A stretch of DNA of 64,000 nucleotides from Diaphorobacter ruginosibacter (GCF_014395975.1 NZ_CP060714.1:1426001-1490000); one strand, 5' to 3'; counted from the first letter of the stretch, positions 42,750 through 54,699 are shown. A program made the numbers and translations. Notes: generated by a model from the letters alone, not told the origin.

Positions 42750-44951
42750 ATGGCAAGAATCGGGTGGCTTGAGGGAGTTGTGGTGGCAACTTCGGGCGTT
42801 CTGACATGGGGCGCAGCGCAGGCCGCCGAAACGGACAACGTGCTGCCCGAGCAGGAAGTGAGTGCTTCGGCGGCGCCGCAGATCCGCAGCGAGCTGGCCG
42901 CCAGTGTCCAGGTGATCGAGCATGCCGAGCTGCAGACCCAGCTCAGCGCAGGGCGCAGCCTGGCCGAAGCCATTGGCCAGCTGGTGCCCGGCATCGACCT
43001 CGGTGGCCAGTCGCGCAGCAACTTCGGACAGAACCTGCGCGGGCGCACCATGCTGGTGATGGTGGATGGCGTGTCGCTCAACAGTTCGCGCGGTACGGCG
43101 CGGCAGCTCGATGCGATCGATCCGTTCAACATTTCCCGCATCGAAGTGCTGGCCGGAGCCAGCGCGCTCTACGGAGGCGGCGCCACCGGCGGCGTGCTCA
43201 ACATCGTCACGCGCAAGGCCTCGGATTCGCCCACGCGCTTCAGCAGCGAGCTGGGCGTCACCTCCGGCCTGCAGGATGGACGTGATCACCAGTACCGCCT
43301 TGCGCAGTCGATCGCGGGCGGCAACGACCGCGTGCAGGGGCGCCTGGGCATTGCGGTACAGCAGAACGGCAGCTTCTACGACGGCAACGGCAGGGAGGTG
43401 CGCACCGACATCGCACAGACCGATTCGCAGAACACGCGCAGCGTCGACCTGATGGGCAATCTGCAGTTGAACATCGATTCGCACCAGACACTCGCGCTGG
43501 GTGCGCAGTACTACCGCAACAAGTTCGATGGCCGCCGCTACCTGTATGGCGGCCCGAACCTCGCCGGCATCATGGGCGGCAAGCCCGAGCTGCTGGAGCA
43601 GCGCGGCGGCTTCTCCAGCGACGTGATGCCTGGCACCGAGCGCGGCATGTTCAATGCCGACTACCACGCCCGCGATGTGCTCGGCGGGCAGAACCTCTAT
43701 CTGCAAGGCTTCTGGCGCAAGGAGCAGATGGACTTCGCCCCGTTCCCGAGCTCGGTCGTCACGGCCACGCACCAGAACACCGATGTGTTCGGCTTCAAGT
43801 CGGCGCTCGCCAAGTCATGGGGTGACGTGAGCCTGCGCTACGGCGTGGATTGGGATCGCGAGAAGTTCGACGGCACGGCCACGGTGTTCGATACCCGGCA
43901 GTCGCTGGCCTCCGGCGGCATGGTCAACCGCAGCATCGGCAGCACGGGGCGCTATCCGGGCTACAGCATCGACACCACGGCGCTGTTCGCGCAGGCGGAC
44001 TGGAAGCTCAGCAAGGCGCTCAGCCTGAGCGGTGGCCTGCGCTATCAGCACATGGGACTCGACGTGGATGACTTCGTCGGATTCAACCAGCAGGTCTCCA
44101 TGCTGATCGGGCGCGGCAGCAGCGCCGATGCGATCAAGGGCGGCAGCAACAGCTACAACGTGAGCCTGTTCAACCTGGGCGCCAAGTACGCGATCAGCGA
44201 TGCGCAAAGCAGCTGGCTCAGCTACTCCGAAGGCTTCGAGCTGCCCGATCCGGCCAAGTACTACGGGCAGGGCAACTATGTGCTGAACGGCCCGCACTGG
44301 TCGCTGGCAAGCGGCATCGATCCCAAGGGCTCGCCGCTCAAGGGCATCAAGACGCGGCAGGTGGAGCTCGGCTGGCGCAGCCATGGCGGGCCGCTTGTGC
44401 TGCAGTCGGCACTGTTCTATGCGTGGTCCGACCAGACCCTGCAGATCAACAATGCCAACAACAATGTCGTGATCAACGTGCTGGACGAAAAGCGCCGCAA
44501 CTACGGGATCGAAGGCTCGCTTGACTACGCGCTGGCATCGCAATGGAACGTGGGTGGCAACTGGCTGTGGATCCGTTCGGAAACCAAGGCCAGGAGCGGT
44601 GGCTGGGATCGGCAGAGCATCATGACGGCGAGCCCCTCGAAGCTGGGGGCCTACGTGCAGTGGTCGCCCGCACCGCTCAAGCTGCGCCTGCAGGCCACTC
44701 AGCAGTTCAAGCTCAAGGACGATGCCGGCAAGAGCATCAAGGGCTTTGCGCTGCTGGACCTGATGGGCTCCGCCAAGCTGCCCGTGGGCACGCTGCACTT
44801 CGGCATCCAGAACCTGCTGGACAAGCAATACCTCACCACCTGGTCGCAGCGCGCGATGGCACTCTATGGAGTGGGTGCAGTGTCGCCGCAGGCCTTTGCA
44901 TTCCAGGGCCGGGGACGCACGTTCACGCTGAGCTACGCGGTGGATTACTGA
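42750..44951 (+). CDS. TonB-dependent siderophore receptor
   Basis: Outer-membrane receptor of 733 residues. From ATG 42750 it begins with a proper signal peptide (ARIGWLEGVVVATSGVLTWGAAQA). A TonB box-like NVLPEQEVSA follows, then the plug (SVQVIEHAEL, GQNLRGRTMLVMVDGVSLNSS, ASALYGGGATGGVLNIVTR) and the barrel, ending in GRTFTLSYAVDY with terminal aromatic. It is followed by an FptX-like permease and a siderophore-interacting protein, so it should import a ferric siderophore. The identity of the siderophore is unknown; no biosynthesis genes are present, suggesting a xenosiderophore. Confidence 0.93.
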   Translation: MARIGWLEGVVVATSGVLTWGAAQAAETDNVLPEQEVSASAAPQIRSELAASVQVIEHAELQTQLSAGRSLAEAIGQLVPGIDLGGQSRSNFGQNLRGRTMLVMVDGVSLNSSRGTARQLDAIDPFNISRIEVLAGASALYGGGATGGVLNIVTRKASDSPTRFSSELGVTSGLQDGRDHQYRLAQSIAGGNDRVQGRLGIAVQQNGSFYDGNGREVRTDIAQTDSQNTRSVDLMGNLQLNIDSHQTLALGAQYYRNKFDGRRYLYGGPNLAGIMGGKPELLEQRGGFSSDVMPGTERGMFNADYHARDVLGGQNLYLQGFWRKEQMDFAPFPSSVVTATHQNTDVFGFKSALAKSWGDVSLRYGVDWDREKFDGTATVFDTRQSLASGGMVNRSIGSTGRYPGYSIDTTALFAQADWKLSKALSLSGGLRYQHMGLDVDDFVGFNQQVSMLIGRGSSADAIKGGSNSYNVSLFNLGAKYAISDAQSSWLSYSEGFELPDPAKYYGQGNYVLNGPHWSLASGIDPKGSPLKGIKTRQVELGWRSHGGPLVLQSALFYAWSDQTLQINNANNNVVINVLDEKRRNYGIEGSLDYALASQWNVGGNWLWIRSETKARSGGWDRQSIMTASPSKLGAYVQWSPAPLKLRLQATQQFKLKDDAGKSIKGFALLDLMGSAKLPVGTLHFGIQNLLDKQYLTTWSQRAMALYGVGAVSPQAFAFQGRGRTFTLSYAVDY

Positions 44952-44954
44952 TCG

Positions 44955-46229
44955 ATGCCCGGCAATGAAGAAACGGTCCGTCGCCGCTCGTTCTGGGCGG
45001 TGCTCGTCGCGCTGTACGTGGCGCAGGGCATTCCAGGCTACCTGTTGATCATGGCCGTGCCCGCCGCGCTGCGGGCCGAGGGCATGCCGCTGCAGCAGGT
45101 GGGAATGATGTCGGTGCTGATGCTGCCGCTGGTGCTGAAGTTTCTGTGGGCGCCGCTGGTGGACCGCACGCGGCTGCTGCGCTGGGGTCATCGACGCGGC
45201 TGGATCCTGTGCACGCAACTGCTGACGGTGCTTGGCATCGGGCTGCTTGCCTGGGTGGGGCCGAAGGCGTCGATCACGGCGATACTCGGCATCGGCATGC
45301 TGATTGCGCTGTCGGTCGCCACGCAGGACATCGCCACCGACGGCTATGCCACGCAGCAGTTGAAGAGTGCGGAGCTGGGCCGTGGCAACGCGATCCAGGC
45401 GGCCTCGGTGGCGGCGGGGGTGTTGATCGGGGGCACCTTGTCGATGACCCTGATCGAGCACTGGGGCTGGAGCGCCGCACTGCTCGTGATGGCGGTGCTG
45501 TGCATGCTGCCGTTGCTGTTCCTGCCGTGGATGCACGAGCCATCGCCTGCTTTCGCGGGCCGCGCCGGCGGCGGCAAGGTTTCTGCGGTGCATCAGCCCC
45601 GCCTGGGCCATTTCCTGCGACGTCCCGGCATGCTGTGGATCCTGGGGCTGGCGATCATCTACCGCCTGAGCGAAGGCATGCAGCGTTCGATGGAGAACAG
45701 CTACCTTCTCGCCAACGAACTCACGCTGGGACAGGTGGGCCTGCTCGGCGGGAGCGGTGCGGCGATCGCCGGACTCTTCGGCAGCGCGCTTGCCGCCCTG
45801 TGGCTGCGCAACTCCAGCCGCGAGCAGGTCCTGCTCTGGCTGAGCGCATCGCGCATCGCGCTGTTCGCGTTGTTCCTGCTGCACTCGCTGCACTGGCTTG
45901 GCGGCAACGGATCGCTGGTTGCACTGGCCATCGCGCTCAGCATGCTGCGCTACATGGAAATGGTGGCGCTGTATGCGCTGTTCATGTCGGCATCGAGCAG
46001 CGAGCAGCCCGGGACCGACTTCACCATCCTGGCCTGTGCGGAACTGCTCACCTATATGCTGAGCTCGATCGCCGGAGGCTTCATCGCCAAGCAGATGGGT
46101 TTCTCCGGACTGTTCTCGGTGAGCACGGCACTGGCGGCCTTCAGCTTCTGCATCGCGTGGCTGGTGCTTTCGCGCTTTCGTCAGGCTGGCTGGGGCGCGC
46201 CGGGCGATGCCCGCGGAGTGGCGGCATGA
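44955..46229 (+). CDS. MFS permease of the RhtX/FptX siderophore-import type
   Basis: A 424-residue inner-membrane protein with about 12 hydrophobic segments. It opens with VALYVAQGIPGYLLIMAVPAALR, the AmpG/RhtX/FptX-type start, and has LKFLWAPLVDRTRL and IATDGYATQQL in the first half. RhtX and FptX carry intact ferric siderophores such as rhizobactin and pyochelin across the inner membrane in place of an ABC transporter. It starts 3 bp after the receptor stop and overlaps the next gene by four bases. Confidence 0.88.
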   Translation: MPGNEETVRRRSFWAVLVALYVAQGIPGYLLIMAVPAALRAEGMPLQQVGMMSVLMLPLVLKFLWAPLVDRTRLLRWGHRRGWILCTQLLTVLGIGLLAWVGPKASITAILGIGMLIALSVATQDIATDGYATQQLKSAELGRGNAIQAASVAAGVLIGGTLSMTLIEHWGWSAALLVMAVLCMLPLLFLPWMHEPSPAFAGRAGGGKVSAVHQPRLGHFLRRPGMLWILGLAIIYRLSEGMQRSMENSYLLANELTLGQVGLLGGSGAAIAGLFGSALAALWLRNSSREQVLLWLSASRIALFALFLLHSLHWLGGNGSLVALAIALSMLRYMEMVALYALFMSASSSEQPGTDFTILACAELLTYMLSSIAGGFIAKQMGFSGLFSVSTALAAFSFCIAWLVLSRFRQAGWGAPGDARGVAA

Positions 46230-47383
46230 ACGCGAGCATACGGATTCCTGGAGCCGGACAGTTCATTCGCTGGTTCGTCGCGCATCTCGAAGACGAGGAA
46301 GTGCGGCCGCAATGGATGGCTCCACAGGGCTCGATGCGGTTTGAGCTGGAGCAGGTCGGCAGCGTGTGCATGCTGCTGGTGGGCGAGGCGAGCATCGATT
46401 GCACGCTGGACGCCGTCAATCCGCGCATGGAGCATCTCATGCGCCTTTCCCTGGCCGAGCACCTGCAGCAATTCGCTGAAATGGAAGGGCTTGCGGAATC
46501 TGCATGGGCGGTGCAGTGGCACGAGCCAGTCCAGGTGGCGGAGGGCCAGAGTGCCGACAACGGCAAAGAAGGCCTTGAAAAGCCCGCCGTGCATGTCATG
46601 CGGGTGCTGGCCAACACGGCGCTCACCCCCTGCATGCGCCGCCTCACGCTGCAGGCAGGCGATATCGACGACGTCAAGGCTTTCGCGCAAGGCGGCCTGC
46701 ATGTGCGCATGCTGATGCCGCAGGAGGGGGAGGTGCCGCATTGGCCGGACATGGACGGGGACGGACGGCTGCACTGGCCGGCAGGAGCCGAGCCCTTGGC
46801 CCGCCGCACCTACACGATCCGGTCGCTGAATGAGCAGGAGGGCATCATCGACATCGACGTGTTGCTGCACGGCGTGGAAGATCAGGGCGCGATAGGTCAG
46901 GGTACGGTAGATCATGGCGTCAAGCGACACGTGGCGCCGGGCTCCGACTGGGCGCGCGGCGCTTGCGCGGGCAGTGAGGTGGCCGTGCTGAGTCCGGCGG
47001 GGGGCCGCCTGCCGACGGCCAGGCGGCTGGTGATCGTGGCCGATGCCTGCGCGGTGCCCGCGGCGGCCCGCATCATCGAATCGATGGACGCCGGCCAGCA
47101 GGCCAGCGTGCTGTGCTGGGTGGCGTCCGGTGAGGAGAGGCATGCCTTGCCCGCGGCCCTGCAGTCCCGCGTGGACTGGATCTGCGCAGGCGTTCCTGGG
47201 GCATCGGAGCAGGAAATTGCCAAGGTGCTGCAGTGGCTTGATGCCCAGGATTGGAGCGAGCCGGGCAACGTGGAGCTCTGGGCCGCCGGAGGGCATGCGA
47301 TGGCGGCGGCCATCCGGCAATGGGCCCGGAATGCCGCGTCCATGCAGGGCGTGCGAAAGCTGGTGAGCAGCTACTGGCGTTGA
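46226..47383 (+). CDS. DUF2218-siderophore-interacting protein (SIP) fusion, ferric-siderophore reductase
   Basis: A 385-residue two-part protein. Residues 1-105 resemble DUF2218 (FIRWFVAHLEDEEVRPQW, LRLSLAEHLQQFAEMEGL-type helix). Residues 118-385 are a SIP/ViuB flavin reductase: VHVMRVLANTALTPCMRRLTL, the FAD-binding LARRTYTIRSLNEQEGIIDIDVLLHG, and VVIADACAVPAAARIIE-like NAD(P) lobe. SIPs strip iron from ferric siderophores by reduction in the cytoplasm. The Gly-Pro-x-G loop usual after the FAD motif is replaced by an unusual Gly/Asp-rich insert near 205-225. Last gene of the siderophore operon, ended by a strong terminator. Confidence 0.87.
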   Translation: MNASIRIPGAGQFIRWFVAHLEDEEVRPQWMAPQGSMRFELEQVGSVCMLLVGEASIDCTLDAVNPRMEHLMRLSLAEHLQQFAEMEGLAESAWAVQWHEPVQVAEGQSADNGKEGLEKPAVHVMRVLANTALTPCMRRLTLQAGDIDDVKAFAQGGLHVRMLMPQEGEVPHWPDMDGDGRLHWPAGAEPLARRTYTIRSLNEQEGIIDIDVLLHGVEDQGAIGQGTVDHGVKRHVAPGSDWARGACAGSEVAVLSPAGGRLPTARRLVIVADACAVPAAARIIESMDAGQQASVLCWVASGEERHALPAALQSRVDWICAGVPGASEQEIAKVLQWLDAQDWSEPGNVELWAAGGHAMAAAIRQWARNAASMQGVRKLVSSYWR

Positions 47384-47442
47384 GGCAGTTGAGGCAGGCT
47401 GCCCCTTGTCGGGCACGTTGATTCCGGGTGATCCGGCATAAA

Positions 47443-47480
47443 AAAGCCCCGCACGAAACGATTGTTTCGTGCGGGGCTTT
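47443..47480. terminator. bidirectional terminator between siderophore operon and rpoD
   Basis: A 17-bp perfect stem (AAAGCCCCGCACGAAAC and its complement) with a GATT loop. A residues on the left and T residues on the right let it serve both converging transcripts. Confidence 0.9.
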
Positions 47481-47544
47481 GCTACCTTGCAGCGGCCGGC
47501 CGGGGGCTGGCCGAGCGGACTGCCTGATCAATCCAGGAGAGTGA

Positions 47545-49947
<2,403 letters not shown>

Positions 49948-50193
49948 GGATTACCTCAGTACAAAAACGAACACACAAAGAAAACGCAAGCGCCAACTAT
50001 CCCGGCGCGGGCAGCAAGCTTGACGAAGGCCGTTGCCTTCGCATGGGGAGGATCAAAAAGATGGTCCTCGCTGGGCAAGATGTCTGGGCGAACATTTGGT
50101 GTGCAGTCCTTGCGGTGGGGTAGGCTGTTGTGCGTGTTTGTCACGGGCGCCTGATCCGGAGGTGCTGCTGTCGCTCTTGCCGACAAGCCTTAA

Positions 50194-50199
50194 ATTATA
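50194..50199 (-). promoter_or_regulatory. candidate -10 box upstream of rpoD
   Basis: A perfect TATAAT on the minus strand, about 245 bp before the rpoD start and just outside dnaG. A matching -35 at the usual distance is poor (GCCCTT at 17 bp), so this is only a candidate for an rpoD-specific promoter. The rest of 49948-50214 shows nothing recognisable. Confidence 0.3.
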
Positions 50200-50214
50200 C
50201 CTTTTACCGGCAAT

Positions 50215-52263
50215 TCAAGGGCTTGACAGCCTGGGGTTTTCCAGACTCTTTCGGCGATTTTGTAATTCTTTGTATCTTTCGAGCGCATCAGGATCCTGTC
50301 CGACCCGCTGGATGAGTTCGCTTTCCTGGCGGCGCAGGCTGTCGATGATCAGGCGGTTCAGGATGCCGCGCAGTTCCAGGCGCATCTCGTCGCGCAGCCT
50401 CCGGCGAAGCTCCGGCAACTCGCCGGATTCGGGGAGATCGGCCTCGCTTTGCGAGAACGACTGGGTCATCAGCTTGCGCACGAAGGGTTCCTGCTCATGG
50501 CCCTGCAGGGCCTCCATGAGAGCGGTGCAGGCCAGCGCGCCGTGTTCGAGAAACTGGGCCTCGAGCCAGATGAATACGGGCCCGTGGGGAGCGGGCAGGT
50601 CGCACAGCGTGCTGTGGTCTTCCTGCGACAGTTCTTCGAGCAGGTCCATGTGCGAGAACACCAGCCATACGGCCTGGTCCACGCCTTTCTTAATGGCGCC
50701 GCGCGGAAGCGGAGGCTGCGGGGGCAGGTCGGCATCCTTGCCCCAACGCTTTTTCCAGGTCCCCTTGGCGCCGCTCCAGGGCTTCTTCTGGGCGAATGGT
50801 GCCTGGCCGCCCGCCGCAGCGTATTCGCCGGCCGGTGCGAACGACGGCTCGCCGCCCATCTCCCACGGTGCCGGATCGGCAGGCATGCCCCAGGGCGCGC
50901 CCTCATCCTGCGCCCCCGAGGCCGGGCCGGGCCGGGCTCCGCCGCCGCGCGAAGATGGCTGGGGCGCCTGGGCCCACAGCTGGCTCAGGTCGGCCGATGG
51001 CAGCTGGCCGAGTTCGCTCAGTTCGCCCAGCAGCTGCCGCTTGAGTGCCCCGTCGGGCAGGCCGCTCCACAGGGGGCGGGCGTTGGCCAGCATGTGGGCA
51101 CGGCCCTCGGCCGAGCCCAGGTCGCAGCCCTCGCACGAGGCCTCGATAAGAAAGCGGCTCAGCGGCATGGCCTGGGCCACCTGCTGGGCAAACGCATCGG
51201 TGCCGTACTCGCGCACAAAGCTGTCGGGATCGTGTTCGCTCGGCAGGAAAAGGAATTTCACGCTGCGCGTGTCGGTGGCATAGGCAAGCGCCCCGTCGAG
51301 CGCCTTGCGCGCGGCGCGACGTCCGGCCGAGTCGCCGTCAAAGCTGAACACCACCGTATCGGTGAAGCGGAACAGCTTGTGCACATGGTCGGGCGTGCAG
51401 GCGGTGCCGAGCGTCGCCACCGCGTTCGGAAAACCGAGCTGCGCGAGCGCGACCACGTCCATGTAGCCTTCGGTGACCAAGGCATAGCCTGCATCGCGGA
51501 TGGCGTTGCGGGCCTCGAACAATCCATAGAGCTCGCGTCCCTTGTGGAAGACCTCGGTTTCCGGAGAGTTCAGGTACTTGGGCTTGTCGTCGCCCAGCAC
51601 CCGGCCGCCATAGCCGATGCACTCGCCCTTCACGTTGCGGATGGGGAACATCACGCGGTCCCGGAAGCGGTCGTAGCGCTTGCCGTCCTCCTCGCCCACG
51701 ATCACGAGGCCGCTTTCCTCCAGCAGCTTGTCCTCGTAGCTCGGGAACACGCTCGCCAGATTGCGCCAGCCCTCGGGCGCGTAGCCCAGGCCGTATTTCT
51801 TGGCGATGGTGCCCGATACCCCCCGGCCCTTGAAGTAGCCGATCGCGCGTGGCGATCCGCGCAGATGCTGGCGCCATGATTCGCCGGCCTTTTCCAGCAC
51901 GTCATTGAGCGTGGCCTGTTTCTTGCGCTGTGCTGCAGCGCGCTCACGGTCCTGCGGCGAGCTGTTGTCATCGTCGGGCACCTGCATGCCGGCCTTTTGC
52001 GCAAGCTCCTGCACGGCCTCGCGGAAACCGAGGCCCGCGTGGTCCATCAGGAATCCGATCGCATTGCCGTTCTTGCCGCAGCCGAAGCAGTGGTAGAACT
52101 GCTTGGTCGGACTGACGCTGAACGATGGGGACTTCTCTCCATGGAAGGGGCACAGCCCCATGTAGTTCGCGCCGGCCTTCTTGAGCTGCACGTAGTGGCC
52201 CACGACGTCGACGACATCGGTGCGCGAGAGGAGATCCTGGATGAAGTTCTGAGGAATGGACAC
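50215..52263 (-). CDS. dnaG: DNA primase
   Basis: Synthesises primer RNA at the replication fork. The start is taken as GTG at 52263 because SIPQNFIQDLLSRTDVVDVV is the conserved N-terminus; a frame open to 52314 adds 17 unrelated residues. The 682-residue protein has the zinc ribbon CPFH...CFGC (C38, H41, C59, C62), the RNA-polymerase domain with EGYMDVVALAQ and SFDGDSAGRRAARKAL of the TOPRIM fold, an unusually long Pro/Gly/Ala-rich linker around residues 430-520, and the C-terminal helicase-binding domain. Followed by rpoD, as in most bacteria. Confidence 0.97.
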   Translation of the reverse strand: MSIPQNFIQDLLSRTDVVDVVGHYVQLKKAGANYMGLCPFHGEKSPSFSVSPTKQFYHCFGCGKNGNAIGFLMDHAGLGFREAVQELAQKAGMQVPDDDNSSPQDRERAAAQRKKQATLNDVLEKAGESWRQHLRGSPRAIGYFKGRGVSGTIAKKYGLGYAPEGWRNLASVFPSYEDKLLEESGLVIVGEEDGKRYDRFRDRVMFPIRNVKGECIGYGGRVLGDDKPKYLNSPETEVFHKGRELYGLFEARNAIRDAGYALVTEGYMDVVALAQLGFPNAVATLGTACTPDHVHKLFRFTDTVVFSFDGDSAGRRAARKALDGALAYATDTRSVKFLFLPSEHDPDSFVREYGTDAFAQQVAQAMPLSRFLIEASCEGCDLGSAEGRAHMLANARPLWSGLPDGALKRQLLGELSELGQLPSADLSQLWAQAPQPSSRGGGARPGPASGAQDEGAPWGMPADPAPWEMGGEPSFAPAGEYAAAGGQAPFAQKKPWSGAKGTWKKRWGKDADLPPQPPLPRGAIKKGVDQAVWLVFSHMDLLEELSQEDHSTLCDLPAPHGPVFIWLEAQFLEHGALACTALMEALQGHEQEPFVRKLMTQSFSQSEADLPESGELPELRRRLRDEMRLELRGILNRLIIDSLRRQESELIQRVGQDPDALERYKELQNRRKSLENPRLSSP

Positions 52264-52408
52264 AAGGCGTATTTTCGCCCAAGACCGGCTGGCTTCCCGG
52301 CATGTGGTTTTCACTCAGCTTCACGTCAGCGGCGTCTGCTGTAATGCCTTGCATGCCACCGGCATGCACATGGCCGGGCAGACCCCATCGAGGAATTCAG
52401 GAGATAAC

Positions 52409-54058
52409 GTGACACTCAGCATTTACGACCAGCATCTTGACCGCAACGAAGCCAACCACGCGCCACTGACGCCGCTGAGTTTCATCGAACGCACCGCCGA
52501 GGTCTATCCGAACCGCACGGCGGTGATCTATGGCGACCTGCGCCGCACATGGAGCGAGACCTACGCGCGTTGCCGCCAGCTTGCGAGCAGCCTGGCCAGG
52601 GCAGGCGTTGCAAAGAACGATACCGTGGCCGTGATGCTGCCGAATACGCCGCCGATGGTGGAGTCGCACTTCGGCGTGCCGATGGCCGGCGCGGTGCTGA
52701 ACACGCTCAACACGCGGCTGGATCCCGAAACCATTGCCTTCATGCTCGACCATGGCGAGGCCAAGGTGCTGATCGTCGATCCCGAATTCGCCCCCGTGGT
52801 TGCCAAGGCGCTGCCGCTGCGCACGCTGGACCGGCCGTTGCTCGTCATCGATGTGGTCGACGATGCCTACGGCCCGGCTGCGCAGCGTGTGGGCTCGATC
52901 ACCTATGACGAGTTCGTGTCCGCCGGTGATCCCGGCTTCGTGTGGTCGCTGCCCGGTGACGAGTGGGATGCGATCGCGCTGAACTACACCAGCGGCACGA
53001 CCGGCAACCCCAAGGGGGTGGTCTACCACCACCGCGGCGCGGCGACGAATGCCATCAGCAACGTGCTCGAATGGGACATGCCCAAGTTCGCGGTCTACCT
53101 GTGGACGCTGCCCATGTTCCATTGCAATGGCTGGTGCTTCCCATGGACGATCGCGGCCCGCGCCGGCGTGAACGTGTGCCTGCGCCGCGTCGAGACGCAG
53201 GCCATCTTCGATGCGATCCGCAACCACGGCGTGACGCACTACTGCGGCGCCCCCATCGTGCAGGGCCTGCTGGTCAATGCGCCGGCGGCGATGAAGGAGG
53301 GCGTGCCAACGGGCGTGAAGGCCATGGTGGCGGGCGCCGCGCCCCCGGCTGCGATGATCGAAGGCATGGAGGCGATGGGCTTCGACATCACGCATGTCTA
53401 TGGACTGACCGAGGTCTATGGCCCTGCCACGGTCTGCGCCAAGCATGCCGAATGGGACCAGCTCGACATCGGCGAGCGCGCCCGGCTCAATGCCCGCCAG
53501 GGCGTGCGCTACCACCTGCAGCGCTCCGCCGCAGTGCTCGATCCCGAAACCATGGATCCCGTACCGCACGACGGCGAGACCATGGGCGAGATCATGTTCC
53601 AGGGCAATATCGCGATGAAGGGCTACCTGAAGAACGCCAAGGCCACGGACGAAGCATTCCGCGGCGGCTGGTTCCACTCGGGTGATCTGGCGGTGCAGTA
53701 TCCGGACGGCTACATCAAGATCAAGGACCGCAGCAAGGACATCATCATCTCCGGGGGCGAGAACATCTCCTCCATCGAGGTCGAGGACGTGCTGTACCGC
53801 CATCCCGACGTCCTGGCCGCCGCCGTGGTGGCCAAGCCCGATCCCAAGTGGGGAGAGACGCCATGTGCCTTTGTCGAACTGAAGGCCGGGGCGCAGACCA
53901 CGGCCGAGGATATCGTGGCGCATTGCAAGAAGCACCTGGCCGGCTTCAAGGTGCCGCGGGCTGTGGTCTTTGGTGAACTGCCCAAGACGAGTACTGGGAA
54001 GATTCAGAAGTTTGAGTTGCGCAAGCAGGCGGGGTCGGTTTTGGCGATTGATGCTTGA
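52409..54058 (+). CDS. AMP-forming acyl-CoA ligase (medium-chain fatty acid/AlkK-like)
   Basis: Activates a carboxylic acid to its CoA thioester with ATP. The start is GTG 52409, five bases after AGGAG; a longer frame to 52256 would run into dnaG and is rejected. The 549-residue enzyme has the P-loop-like YTSGTTGNPKGVVYHHRG (from residue 193), the adenine motif VYGLTEVYGP, GWFHSGDLAVQYPDGYIKIKDR, and the catalytic Lys near the C-terminus in PKTSTGKIQKFELRKQ. Overall it resembles AlkK and the DmdB-type propionyl-CoA ligases. Exact chain length is unknown. Element A lies 44 bp downstream. Confidence 0.93.
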   Translation: MTLSIYDQHLDRNEANHAPLTPLSFIERTAEVYPNRTAVIYGDLRRTWSETYARCRQLASSLARAGVAKNDTVAVMLPNTPPMVESHFGVPMAGAVLNTLNTRLDPETIAFMLDHGEAKVLIVDPEFAPVVAKALPLRTLDRPLLVIDVVDDAYGPAAQRVGSITYDEFVSAGDPGFVWSLPGDEWDAIALNYTSGTTGNPKGVVYHHRGAATNAISNVLEWDMPKFAVYLWTLPMFHCNGWCFPWTIAARAGVNVCLRRVETQAIFDAIRNHGVTHYCGAPIVQGLLVNAPAAMKEGVPTGVKAMVAGAAPPAAMIEGMEAMGFDITHVYGLTEVYGPATVCAKHAEWDQLDIGERARLNARQGVRYHLQRSAAVLDPETMDPVPHDGETMGEIMFQGNIAMKGYLKNAKATDEAFRGGWFHSGDLAVQYPDGYIKIKDRSKDIIISGGENISSIEVEDVLYRHPDVLAAAVVAKPDPKWGETPCAFVELKAGAQTTAEDIVAHCKKHLAGFKVPRAVVFGELPKTSTGKIQKFELRKQAGSVLAIDA

Positions 54059-54101
54059 TGTTTGATGCGGGGTAGCCTGCTTGGGGCTCGGTTCTTTTTT
54101 T

Positions 54102-54563
54102 AGGACAGAGGCCGGGAGTGCCCCCGGCGGGGCAGTAACTTTTTGCGCGCGCAAAAAGTCACCAAAAAGGCGTTTTAATACCCACGGCAAAACTCGCTTT
54201 GCGCCTGCGGCGCGCCGCTCAGACAGCCGCCGTGAGTCAGATTAAGGGGAGGGGCATTCGGCACGTCGCTGCGCTCGTGCCTGGGCATCTCGCGACTTCG
54301 CGAGATGTACCCTGCCCCAATTCACCCTGCGCGGTTCAAGATGGACGCAGTCTGCTCGCCCGAAGTCGGGCGAGCCCGGCACGAGCGCAGCGATGTGCCG
54401 AAAATTCCTATTCCAAACTGTCTCGCGGTGGCTGTCTGAGCGGAGCGCGCAGCGCGAAGTGAGTTTTACCGCGTGCCCCCGCATTCAAAGCGCATTTTTG
54501 GTGACTTTTTGGGCAAGACCAAAAAGTTACTGCCCCGCCGGGGGCAGTCCCGGCCTCCACCCT
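54102..54563. repeat. element A copy 2: 462-bp nested near-palindrome
   Basis: Same length and orientation as 39083-39544, with scattered base changes and no net gap. Outer inverted arms, the CTCAGACAGCC/TGTCTGAG arms and both perfect central hairpins are kept. The right tip is slightly decayed (CCTCCACCCT against CCTCGGCCCT). It lies between the acyl-CoA ligase stop and the MarR operator. Small open frames crossing it (for example on the minus strand at 54242-54484) recur in both copies, but follow from its composition. Confidence 0.85.
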
Positions 54564-54662
54564 CAAACAACACACCCCGCTTCAGGTTTGCAAACTACCT
54601 TCAAACCATGAGCACTCCATGGATTCCCACGTAGTCGCTCTCACAAACAATTGATTTCTGAC

Positions 54663-54697
54663 ATAATTGATATGTCATCTATTTGCATATCAATTAT
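54663..54697. promoter_or_regulatory. 12-bp perfect inverted repeat, MarR operator
   Basis: ATAATTGATATG (54663-54674) and its exact complement CATATCAATTAT (54686-54697) are separated by 11 bp, ending 2 bp before the marR start at 54700. A second dyad, GACATA-N5-TATGTC, overlaps the left arm. It covers the ribosome-binding area and probably the promoter, as expected for autorepression. Confidence 0.8.
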
Positions 54698-54699
54698 TT

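Noticed and set aside
43815..45893. A 692-codon minus-strand frame across the siderophore receptor and permease genes
   Set aside because: Antisense to two clear genes, no domain, Gln/His/Arg-rich.
54242..54484. Small open frames inside element A that also occur in the other copy (39070-39465)
   Set aside because: They derive from the palindromic repeat, differ by substitutions without protein-level constraint, and lack start signals.
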